Below are positions 45,001-57,000 of a stretch of 64,000 nt of DNA, one piece after another. The first letter of the stretch is position 1. The number at the start of each line of letters is the position of its first letter. The notes under the pieces are model-generated. The model saw only the letters and a list, made by a program, of their open reading frames with translations, was not told the origin of the DNA and did no database searches. Made by a program: the position numbers and the translations under genes. The stretch comes from Ixodes scapularis (Eukaryota > Arthropoda > Arachnida > Ixodida > Ixodidae): the NCBI RefSeq assembly GCF_016920785.2, contig NW_024609837.1, positions 28,881,033-28,945,032 of the forward strand, in the 5' to 3' direction.

Positions 45001-48000
45001 TGAAGTGAAGAAACAAACGTCACTTGCTTTTTGACGATGGTGAGCAAGACATCGCCGACGGAATGTTCAAGGTGGTCGGAGTGAACGAGGACAATGAGGG
45101 CAGCATCTACGAAACGTCGAAAACAGTCCAAGTTCTCCCCGTCTGCCGACAAAGAAAGTGTCGCCGCTTCTGCCGTCAGCATCGTGGACAGGGTGCAGTT
45201 CTCTGCAGTGAAGGACTGGAAAAGCCGCAGGAAGGAGAGCAAGCCGGGTAAGTATTTGGACAATATCGCAAAATATGTCTTGTTGCTCTCACTTCAGATG
45301 TGGTGCATCAATGTCACAAGATGGGGAAGCACCACCCCTTCTACGAAACGCTTCTACGAAGTGTTTCGTTAATCATTTTTGAGCTACGCTGTCGAGGACA
45401 GATCTAAGACTGCGCCTGGATCCCAATCCCATCGTGTGACTTTTGTTTAAGCAGGACGACTGAGGATTAGAGAGAAAGGAAGCCAGATATCTCGCCTTAA
45501 ATTTATACGGGTGTCAGCCTTCAACCTTGATGCCTCAAACATTCTAGCTCTCGTTACAAGTTGCAGCCTCCCAGTTGGAAGTGCATTAACTAACTGGTTC
45601 CAGTTGGGTGCAGCCGAAAATTAGGCTTAATCCAACTGGATCCAACTGGATTAAAGGGGTTAGGACGCACCAAGAATAAAATATGAGATAAGCACACTGC
45701 TAGGACCCATTGTATGTTCCTATAATCCTGCTAAATGCGTTTTAAAAAAGGTGCAATAGTTCGGCGTATAGATAGATTTATATGCGATACCCTTGGATAC
45801 AACCCATTCGAAAATGCTGCCGTGTTAGTGGGGTCGTTGATGTCACCCACCCAAAGCACAGTGTCCCCTTGCACGCGCTCGCAGACTTGGCTGTCTCGGC
45901 GTCTCATGCTTCAGCTTCCACGTTTACCTTCCACGCTTCGAGCATGCGGTTTCCAGACGGTTACTTCTACGGCATGACTTGCTTCATCAGAGTCTTTGAC
46001 ACCGATCGCAGCAGCGATGAGAGTGATGCTATCAAAGGATGTTAGGAGCTGGTAAATGTAATTAGCCGTTAGTCGTTCATACAGCGGGAGGTTAGTCTGC
46101 CAGAAACATGGCGGCATTGTTACCCTCTGTGGATGAGAAATCTAGCCAGTGCAGCAAGACCGCTAGCCCGGGATCTTTAACGGGCGTCGTGCGGTAGTGA
46201 TACACGACTGCACGCCAGTACGACGAGGTAGGGGTGTGAGTTGAACCCAGGATCCCTTTGAAAGCTGGTCTTTTTGACTTCGACTGGCTTGCAACCAGTT
46301 CCAGCGACAACGACGAGATCGTAAGGAATGATCGCGCTTGTGCATGCAGGGTGGAAGATCAAAGGGCAAGGTAACGAGGCCATGGTGCTGGTTATGTTGT
46401 CAGGAATAAAAATGGGAGATGGATGGGAAACTGAAAATAATAATTTAATGATGCAAACTAAAGGTACTAGCGTGTTGGATTAGCCGAGTGGTGTGAGAGT
46501 GTGGAATTGTACTGTGGCGAGGTGAGCTGGCCCAGCATGGGGGCATCTAGAATGAGAGAATGTTCAACTAAATATGATGATTGCGTGGTTTATGGGCACC
46601 ATGGTGTGACTAACTTGAGCAGCGTTGCCTGGTCGCCAGACGAAAATTATCAACATTCGTAAATTGATCATCGCAATTACTAGAGCTCTAAAAATTGTGA
46701 AACTTGGTGTATATACTTAGTAACCTATGAGCATTCCATTTCAAGAATAATTTATCTGTTTAATTTTCAAGTCCTAACCCCTTTAAGTCTCGCTTCCAGC
46801 TGGGACCAGTTCCATAATCCAGCTCTCCAGCTGAAGTGATTTTCGCCAAGAGTCCTATGGATGTTTGCAGGACATACCGTAAAATGCCGCAGAAGCGCCC
46901 ACTTCGTTCAAGCGCCTACTATTAACATTCTGCAAACTTGGGGATTCTGCAAGTTATATGTTAAGCGCCTGATTTGGCCAGACAAGCGCCTATGTCTAGA
47001 TTAACCGAGTTTTCAGTGAAAGAGGGGTGGGCGATTCCCCGAGATTTTACAGTATATATCCGTTAGGACATCCAGAGGTTGTTCACAGAACTGTGTGTCA
47101 TGCCAGGGTCCTAACTGCCAGATGGATAGTAGTGCCTGCACTCTTCAAATTGGGTTTGTGCCATTTAGCCTAGAAACTTTTCTGCCCCTCCCTTTAAGGC
47201 GGAAAAATGACCGCAGCAGCGTTGGCCACTCCCGTAAGAGGCGCCGCAACCTGACGGAGGCTGATTGCGGAAGGGGCGCCGTGCAACCAAGATTCTGGTT
47301 TCACGACAAAGGATATCCCCAGGCACTCAAAATTATTCCTCAGTCCTTTGCAAAAGTCTGCCGGATGCCATTTGTTGTGTAGCACGTAAAACCCCCAAAC
47401 TCGATTTTTCTTTAGTGTGCCCACAGAGCGAGCTCTAATCACCCGGACGACAAGTTGGGGGTCCGGCCTGGGCGATGCCAGGCACATGGCAACCGGCACC
47501 CAGACGGCAACGCTGGGCAGCGGCCTGGCCCAGGGGGGCCACTGGAAGAGCCCCGGACGTGCCCACGCCAGCCACGGGGAGAAGGCCACCAGGTCCGCAT
47601 TGGGGGAGGGCTCGGGGTAGCCGCACTTGAAGTCCCGGTACACGGCCTCCAGTGGGGCTGTGGCCACGCACAGTGTCGCCAGCAGCACTGTGCAGTGGCT
47701 GTGGATGGCCTCGACGTAGAATGCCTGCACATGACAGAGAGAGCTCTTTGCTGGAGACTGACACGGAGGAGGAAGCGGCCCATCCTCCTTCCTTTGTTCT
47801 CGTTCCTTTGTTCATCCCTTTGTTCTCGTTCCTAGAGCCCTTAGATGACAGGGCCATAGTGCTGAATAATATTGTCACGAATAAAAATGGGAGATGATTG
47901 TGAAACTGAAAATAATTATTTAACGAGGCAAACTAAAGGTCCTAGCACGTTATATTGGAGCATACGTGTTACCGCTGCTCTTATACCCTCGGTACATCCG

Positions 48001-51000
48001 GGAATCTTCTGGCGGCAATATCCAGAAGGTGTCGAATTTCCCCCGGTTTCCTCCTTTCCCCTTGTCCTCATTTCTTGCCTGCCCGGTGTCCGTTGTTCGG
48101 GTCACGCGTTGACAGGACTGACATAAATTGTGGGGGGTGATATCTACTTGGGCAAAGATTCCTTAAAGGAGCTGTGCAACGATTTTAACGTTGAAAGAAT
48201 TGGCATTTTCTGGTTTTGATATTGTTCACTGTGTCACAAATGGCAGAAAACACACCTCCTTTCATCGAAATGTTGCGATTCCGCCGTGTAATAGCGAGGC
48301 AAAACTTGGAATATTTCCCGACCTGCAGCCACGAGCGGCGGCCATGATAAACAAGCGGCGTGACTTCACTTGGGTAGTTGTAAGAAAGATAGCAAGTTTA
48401 TTTTTTTATTTTATTTAGACATACTGCAGGCCTTGAACAGGCCCCTGCAGGTGTGGGGTACATACAAACAACAAAACTATACATATGAGAAACAAGAAAC
48501 ACATGGCAACCTTATCTATTACTTATACAACGACATAAATACTTATGAACGCCATCAGCATAATAAACATTCCATAATCAATGCCTAATATACAATAAAA
48601 AAATTAAAAATAAATGCACGTACAAACAGAAGGAAAGGAGAACAATCAAAAGTTGTGACTCTCAAGAGCAACATTGAAGTCGGGGGCAAAAAAGATGTCA
48701 CGAGACGGGGCGTTCCAATCCGTAATAGTGCGTGGAAAAAAGGAATACTTAAAAATGTTAGTTCGAGCGAATATTGCTACCAGGGAATACTGATGATGGT
48801 GCCTAGTTTCCCTAGATAATGATGGAGATAAATATAGACTTGATTCAATGCGGAGTCTGTTATTATAAAGCAAATACAAAAATTTTAGTCGCACAATTTT
48901 TCGACGATGCTGGAGTGATGATATATTGTTTGCTATCATCAATGAAGATGGGGAATCTAGCCGATTATACTTTCCATAGATGAAGCGAATAGCTCTCCTC
49001 TGAACCATCTCAAGCTGTGACGCATCCTTTTTGGTATTCGGGTCCCATACTATGCCAGCATATTCTAACTTCGGTCGGACCAAGGAGTTATATGCTTGTA
49101 ATTTAACGGAAGGGGCAGCGCTTCTAAGTTTTCGACGTAACAAGCCCAATTTTCGAGAAGCGGAGGAACAGATATTTTTAATATGTTGAGACCAACGGAG
49201 ATCGTGGGATATGGTTACGCCGAGATATTTGTATTCAGTCACATCAGATATTACATCATTGTTTAATTGATAAGAGAACTTTAGTGGCTTTACTTTTCTT
49301 GTTATACGTAAATGAACTGTTTTCGTAAAATTTAGCTGCATTTGCCATGTGCGGCACCAATTGCAGATAGAGGCAAGGGAAGAATTCAGTGCGAATACCT
49401 GCTCGATAAAAGGTAACTTTTTTTTATAAATCTTGTCGTTCCAACATATATATAAATGCGTCGAAACCCTGGTATCATCGACAAAGCTTTTATTATACGG
49501 AGTTTTAGTGGCGCCATCTATCCTAGGTTCACTAAACCGCGAACAGCCACCAGAAGCCGGAGGGGGAGGGGGACAGCGCCGGACGGGCAAGGACGGGTGG
49601 TCACGCGGTTGCGAGCGGATGAGTTCTCGCTGCTCGCTGATGGCTCTAAAGAGAGAACTTTTCCGGAACTCCGCGCCTACTCAAGTGACGTCACTGTGCA
49701 CGTGACCCTAAAGATGATGCACGAGTTGAGAGGCGGCAAAAACCTGGATCTTTTTCATTTTTTAAAATAAAAACTAGGGTATCCCGGCAAAATCTGTTTT
49801 CTGTAGTTCACTGCAGAAGTGTCAGGCATCAACTTCCACAATTATTTAAGCAAAGCCCTGAAATTGTTGGACAGCTCCTTTAAAGGAGCTGTGCAACAAT
49901 TTCAGAGCTTTGCTTAAATAATTTGGGAGTTGGTGTCTCGACCTTTCTGAAGTAAAGAACAAAAAAACGCTTTTGCCTGCATGTCATAGTTTTTATTTTA
50001 AAAAATTAACAAGATTGAAGTTTTCGGCACCTCCCAACTCCTTTAGCATCTTCCGAGTCACGTGCGCTGTGATGCGAAAGGGGAACGTGCGGGGTTCCGG
50101 TGAAGCTCTCTCTCTAGAGCCATCAGTGAACAGAGAGAACTCGCCCGCTTGCGACCACGTGTCTATGTGCTTGCGCAGCGCGATCAACATGGGGAAAGGA
50201 GGAAAGTGCCAACGTGCTTGTCTGGGTCCAGCCATCCCCGTCCGGCTCTGACCCCGTCCCCCTCCAGCTTCTGGCAGATGTTCGCAGTAGCAGACAGAGC
50301 TGACGGTTTTGTTGACCTCAGGTAGATGGTACCGCTAAAACTCTGTATAATAAAAGTTTTGTCGATGATATCCGGTTTTGGCACATTTATATTTATGTCG
50401 GAACAACAGTATTTACAGAAAGATTACCTTTTATCGAGCAGGTATTTGCACAACTTGCTATCTTTTCACAAATTCCTCATTGACATCACGCTGCGTGGTT
50501 CTCATGGCCGCCGCTCGCGGCTGCAGGTCGGGAACTATTCTAATTTTTGCCTCACAATTACGCAGCGGAATTGCAACATTTTGAAGGAAGGAGATGTGTT
50601 TTCTGTCCTTTGTGACAAGATAAACAATGTCAAAAGTAGAAGAGGCAAATTCTTTCAACGTTAAAATCGTTGCACAGCTCCTTTAATTGTGCTGGGACCG
50701 CACCATATTTGAGACGGCGCCATGCACCGGTGGCCCAGTGCCACTCGTGAAGGCAAAAAAAAAAGACGCACCTCGTCGGCCCGATCTTGGAAGTCGACAG
50801 AATGGTGGCGGCGGTGTCCGAGCACTTCTCCCGGCGTGGTGCTGACTGCAAAGAGGGCGTCATAGGCACACAAGAGCAGGGTTCCAATGTCCGCCACCAG
50901 CTGGGGCAGCCGCTGCTCAGAGGGCCTGATCCCGGCGTAGCGGAAGCTCTCCTGCTGCAGGGTCTTTGCCAGGACTTCGGCCAGAAGTGACCTCGCCTTG

Positions 51001-54000
51001 TCCCAGGGCACGTCCCTGCACAGGTCGCTCCTGAGGCCTTGCAGGTACATGTTCCAGGCTTGCACCGTGAATGAGGGACGGCTGCCCTGCTTCGCGGAGG
51101 GACGGTGAATGTCTCGTGTATCGTCCGCTTAACATTTTTAGCGCTTGCATTTTACTCAAAGTATAGTCCAGGAGCATGTATTTATTTGTACTCCAAGTAT
51201 GTATTAAAGTGTGAAATTATTTTAGCAAAACCCTTCCCCTCCCCAATCCCATAATGTTGTCCATCCGTTCGTCTGTCTGCGCATTCCCTCGCGTGACCCA
51301 AGGTCACATGACCTATATACTCATTTAGTCTCCACGCTAAGCTTGGCGGAAAACCTTACGTCACGTGATCCAGAAGCCAAATCCTAAACCAAATCAGGAA
51401 AAATTTGTCGCGTATGTCAAGAGATCTATACACCAATCCAGTTGCCCCGCTAAATTTAGCGGGAAAAATGGCATCGCGTGACCTTACGTCATGGGACACA
51501 TGCACCAATTCAGTTTCCCTGCTAGATTTGGCAGAGAATTGATGTCATCATGACCTACGCATCAAATCAGTTTCCCCTCTGAATTTAGCGGGAAACTCGA
51601 CGTCTCGTGACCTATACACCGATTCAAATAACCATTTAACAACAAAGGGCACCTGTATGCAGAGGGGAAAAATGCGGAGGGGAAATTGATGTAACTTGAT
51701 TTCTAAAAGAACCATTCACTCTTTAAATCCTGCTTTTCATCCATCATGGGACTTGGGAGATAAAGGCCGCGGCCAATTTTTTCTGTTGCTTTCGAGTGGT
51801 AGACTTGGAAGCACAGGGTGTGGCAATATGAGCCGGCTTAGCTGGCTTAGCGGCGTTCAGGCCGGGGCAGCACGAAAGCCCTGTGGGGAGCCCCTAGTAT
51901 GTCGAGCCGTTAGAAGAAAGGTTGGAATGGACTGCCCCCGTGTCCTGTTGTTGCAATCTGGCAGTTAGTTTCATAGCTTTGTATGTTGGGGGACATCCCA
52001 TGTGGCATTTTACCCCTTTCATCTTGGAACTGTTCACAAGAGCGGAAAGGCCAAGCTTTGGGAAGTGGCCGCTCATGAAAGGGAGCTAGAGTTTTTCTGA
52101 TGGTGTCTGGTAAACCTTGAAGGTCTATTGCAGAGGTGGCCAGGCTGACCCGGCCTAAGAGCCGCAAACAAAATCACGAAACTTCCAAGAGCCGCTTGAC
52201 CGGGGAAGGGACAAACTTTTGTTTAGAGCAATGAACGAAATTCGAACTACTTTCAATCAATCCGAATCAAAAGCAGTCCAACTGTACGTAAAGTAGCAGG
52301 AGCATAAGACTACCAAATTGAAAACGCGTTCCATTTATCATTTTGGGGAAGTGCTCGTGTGACCGGGAGGGAGGTGGGGGGGATAGGGGAGGGAGCCGTG
52401 AGCCGCACTTCGACACGCGAAGAGCCACATGCGGCTCGCAAGCTGCAGCTTGGCCACCCCTGGTCTATTGCAAAAATATAGGTTGCCACTTTGGACAGTG
52501 TTCAGTGGAGTAGCCAGGAATATCTTCTTGGGGGAGGGGGGATCCTGCAAATGTACTGACCGACACACAGTTCACATGCGAGTCAGTGCTTGCCCACACC
52601 TGGTTTCGGCACTGCCTGTGCACAGAAACCAGCTTCGTGTAAAGTGAAGCATCTGCATCTGCACCGTGCCAACGGTGCCACCGCAGTGACGTTGGGGTCG
52701 GTGTACAGGGGTGGGCGATCCAAGTGATCACCCAGGGTGCCATCAAAAGGAGAGCACCACCACTCCCCCCCCCCCCCCCTTTTTTGAATTTTTTTTCTTT
52801 TATTTATTTGAACACGGCGCCCGACACGGCGCTATATGCTCGATCGCCGTTAGTTTTTAAAATGCGGTTCTCATCTTATAAAACGCTTGTGTTGGGCCGT
52901 ACTTGTGTGTTTGCTAAAGGGGTGTCCAAGCAGGATACTTCAGAACGTGTGAAGCAACACTTCTCCGCCGCATGCATTTAAAGTTGAATTCCGGCAGTCA
53001 GTCTTCCGTTTGGTCATGCACCAAGCAAACATGGTGGCTTTCCTCCTTGCCTCCTTTGCTTTTTTGTGATGTTGGTGCTCGTCAGACTTGACGTCGCATG
53101 CCACCTGCCAATGGTGTGCCCGTTGCCTGTCCATCTGTTCTGTCACGCCCTCGTATCCTTCCCTTTCTTATTTTCCGGATTTGAACAGTAGCAGAGGCCT
53201 TGAGCAATTGGTTGATAGCCGACAGAGCGTGGAAGTAGCTGTCCGGACCCACGTGATGAACATGCGCTAGGCCTCTGTGAAAGCCACAAGCGGACGTGGC
53301 GGAGTGAAGCATTCCCCTATGCAAAACAAAGACGGATGGAAGCAGAGCGCCGCACTTCATATGACAGAGAAGTGTCGCTTCATGCGTGCTTGAAGTGTCC
53401 TGTTTGGACAGCCCTTAACAATATGATGTCGTACCTAGTAGATAGGGGCATATAAAAAGGGGGGACGGGGTGTGCCAAGGCCGGAGTTTGCAAAATAGTT
53501 TGTTAGCCTAGTAGGTTAAACATTGTGTCAATAAAAAGCACAAAAGACAAAGACAAGAGGAAGATTACAGCATGTAACTCCCCAAGCCATCAACGGAATC
53601 TTGGGAAGCGCTTGTCTTACGTATGTAGTCTTCTTCTTGTTCTTGTCTTTCGCGCTATTTATTTACGCCGGAGTTTGCCCAGGGCACTTGATGGTGTAGG
53701 GCCGGCCTTGTCGGTGCATATTTTAGGGTTGGCTGCATTTCAGGGAAGGGGCTGCACCTCCATAAGCTCCTCCCACTGGCTATGCCACTGCATGTTTTTG
53801 GTCAAGTGGTACAGTGACCCCAAAGATGTGTTTTCAATGGCATAGCCAGGAATAAGCGGCACTTGCCTCGTGAAAGACGCCCCGGCCAGCCCAGTCGTGG
53901 CTGCCGGCATCTTGGGCGACGCAGCCAGAGAGCCACTTGAGGTGGTGCAGAGAGATCTGCATTTCCGCCGAAGAGGCCGCTTTGTTTGCCCTCTGCTGGA

Positions 54001-57000
54001 CGCCATGGAGCTCACCGCTTGTTCTGAATCAGCATGGAATGTGTTGCATTTTAGGAACTCGAGACCTTACCAACCTGCAATGTTGAGTCGTGCGTTGAGG
54101 CCCGTTCATTCACTCGTGTTTGACTAGGACCGGCTGAGGAACGACCGGATTTTAAGCCTCTTGCGACGGCTTATGGCCTGCTGCATTGCTGAGCAGCTGG
54201 TGTAAGCTGTCGCACGAAGCCTAAATACCTGTCGTGTCTCAGTCGGTCCTAGTCAAACGCGAGTGTGTGAACGGGTTTTTACTCTTAAAATGCTTTCTTG
54301 GTTTCCGAGCACTTGTCTTTGTGAACTGAAACATACACAGAACGAGATAGGTAATGGAGCCAATACTACTAATACAATTTGTAAACTGCATATTTCTAAT
54401 ATATGCTTGCTCGATTTGGATATTAACGGCAAAAGTGAAATGAATTGTTCGTTTTAGATTCGTTGAAATCTGGTATACGTACCGTAAAATACCAAGCATC
54501 CACCCATTCCACAATAACTGCCCACCCCTCAATTTTGTGACATTCGGAAGATACATAAAGGACATTTATTTACGTATTGTTGACCTAAGGAGCGCCCATC
54601 CCCCAGTTTTACACGATTATCCCAAAATATTGAGTCGGCGCTTGCTCGGGATTTTACAGTACTAGGTATATGCATATGGTATACGCATAGTGTGTAATTT
54701 AGAAAAGACAAGGAACAGATAGCGATGTATCGTGGCACCTTCTTTAGGGATTCTCGAATTTATTTAGTACATACTCATGACCATTCGCAACTTTCACGAC
54801 CTATAGGGGGCTTTCTGGTGCCTATCAAAATAGCTGTCATCTGGATAATTGTCGTAGAACAGCAGTACGAGGCTGGGCCTGCGACGTGAGAGTAATTCCA
54901 GTTTTACTATATATGAGCTGTATTAGAGCCTTAGTTTATTTTTTCACGTCAGGAAGATGTTTGCAAGCACGTTTGTTGTGAAGCCAACCATCCAGGAGCT
55001 AGGGAGCGCGATTCTCACGCCGCGGTACCACCACTGCTGAAAGTTGCGAATTCAAAATTCAAGCTGGTGCAGAGACTGTGAACAATAAATAATTGCAAGA
55101 AGAGAAAGTATGTAGGCAAGCTGGTTAAAAACATAATCTAAACCATGAGACAAGGTGGAATAAAAAAACAAACATAAACTGCTAAAATTAAATTTTCAGC
55201 TCTGTTTCGAGGCAATGTCGCACCTCTTCTTTCTTTACACGTTTCTGGGTTTTCTCAGAACTCGAAAACCAACTCACCAGCTCGTCTTTGCGATATTACT
55301 CAATTATTTTCCGAATTAGTATTGAAAAAATGTAATTTTCTCCTATGCAGGGACTAGCACTCTTCTCACAGTTGTCTCAGCTCTAGCTGCTCATGTCATA
55401 CACTCGTGTTCCAGTGGTGTGACTGGTGTAACCAGGAAATTTTTTATTTTATTTTTTTCGGTGTTAAGGGGAAGGTTTGAGATGGCTGTGATGTCGATGG
55501 CTTGGGGTGCCGAGGGCTTCAGCCTTATATAAGTAGGCCATAAAATTAGCCCCTTGCCTACTAATAACGAGTGTCACTCGTGCCGCCATTTACGGACCAT
55601 AAAACCCTACCACGAGTGTGACTCGTGTTTCGGTTTCAGAGCTTGTTTTGTGAGCTCTGCGGCAGATGGCAGCACTACCCCTGTTGCTCCTGTTTACCTT
55701 GGGTTCTTTTCTTGTTTGCTTTGCCTTTTGACAGAGAGAGGGCGCTCCATTGACAAAAAATAAGCGCACTATTGTAAGCAAGCGCGCCAAAAACATGTCT
55801 TCGGCGCGGTCTGCTTTGGCGGACGAAGATATACAAAGACTTCTTTTTGAAAGTGATGAATGCGCCCGTATTTCTGACGACGAATCCTGCTGCCTTTCCG
55901 ATTACTCGGAATCCGATGAGAGTTCAACGGACAGTGAGAAAAGTGTTGAAAACGATGCGAATCCTGGAAGCATTTCATAGACTTCGGCGTCTGCACGTCA
56001 GTGGAACTGGGAGCAGAGGGACAACCAGCCTGCTCAGTTCACCTTTGTAGAAACCCCAGGTGTGTCAGCCAGGGTTCAACGCAGTCTTGGTGAGAAGACA
56101 AGCGCCTTGTCGACCTTTTCCGTGTTTGCAAGTCATGATTTTTGGGCGTCTGTCTCTGCTGAGACAAATCGCTACGCCGAACAAGAGATGAGCGACGAGG
56201 ATCGTCCCAAGAAATGCTATGAGGAGCAATGGTTTGACACCACTCCGGATGAGATAAAGGCATACTTTGCCTTGTGCATCATTATGACGCAAGTGAAAAA
56301 ACGCACAGTCAAAATGAACTGGTCCAAGAAGTCCATAGTGGAGACCCCAATTTTCGGCAAAACGATGTCCTATGTGAGGTTTTTGCTAATCTCTCGATTT
56401 CTATCATACTGTGAAGAACTACTGAAGAAGAGGAGACGACCAGAAGTCCTGGTATAGAGCACGAGACTACGCCTAGAAGCCAAGGAAACGTTTTTCTTTA
56501 TTTTGACGCAAATTGCTTTATTTAAATAAAGCTTTCTGTACGATCTTTAAAGAAAAAAAATGAGTAGGCAAGGGGTTAACAGTGTTTATTTATAAAAAAA
56601 AAAAAAAAAAAGTCAGATGTTTTTTGGTGTTTATCTATTTTTGATCTATATGTGTTTTGCGGTGATAACTGTTTAGGACGGACACTAAAAACTGGCGACT
56701 ATCAGTAAAAATATTTCATAAGAAATTAAGATTTCAAGTTTAAGAGGGGAGAGTTTTTCCAAAAACAGTCCTAGCTGGAACTTTGCGGGGCAGTCAGTAT
56801 CGTTAAAAAAAAAGAGTTTAGTGGTCAGCTTGACTGATGGTCGAAGGCTTTAGGGTCTTCAGGAACCCCAAAAGGTCTGCAGATCCCCGTTTGAGAACCA
56901 CTGGTCTACAGCCTACCCATGAGTCAAGTGCCCCCTCTCCCCCCCCTGTGAAAATTAGTACATCTGCAGCTGGATTATAGAACTGGTCCCAGCCGGATCC

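Noticed and set aside
48646..49590. A complete reverse transcriptase gene
   Set aside because: Only the C-terminal part is LINE; the N-terminal part of the frame belongs to the surrounding TTAA element.
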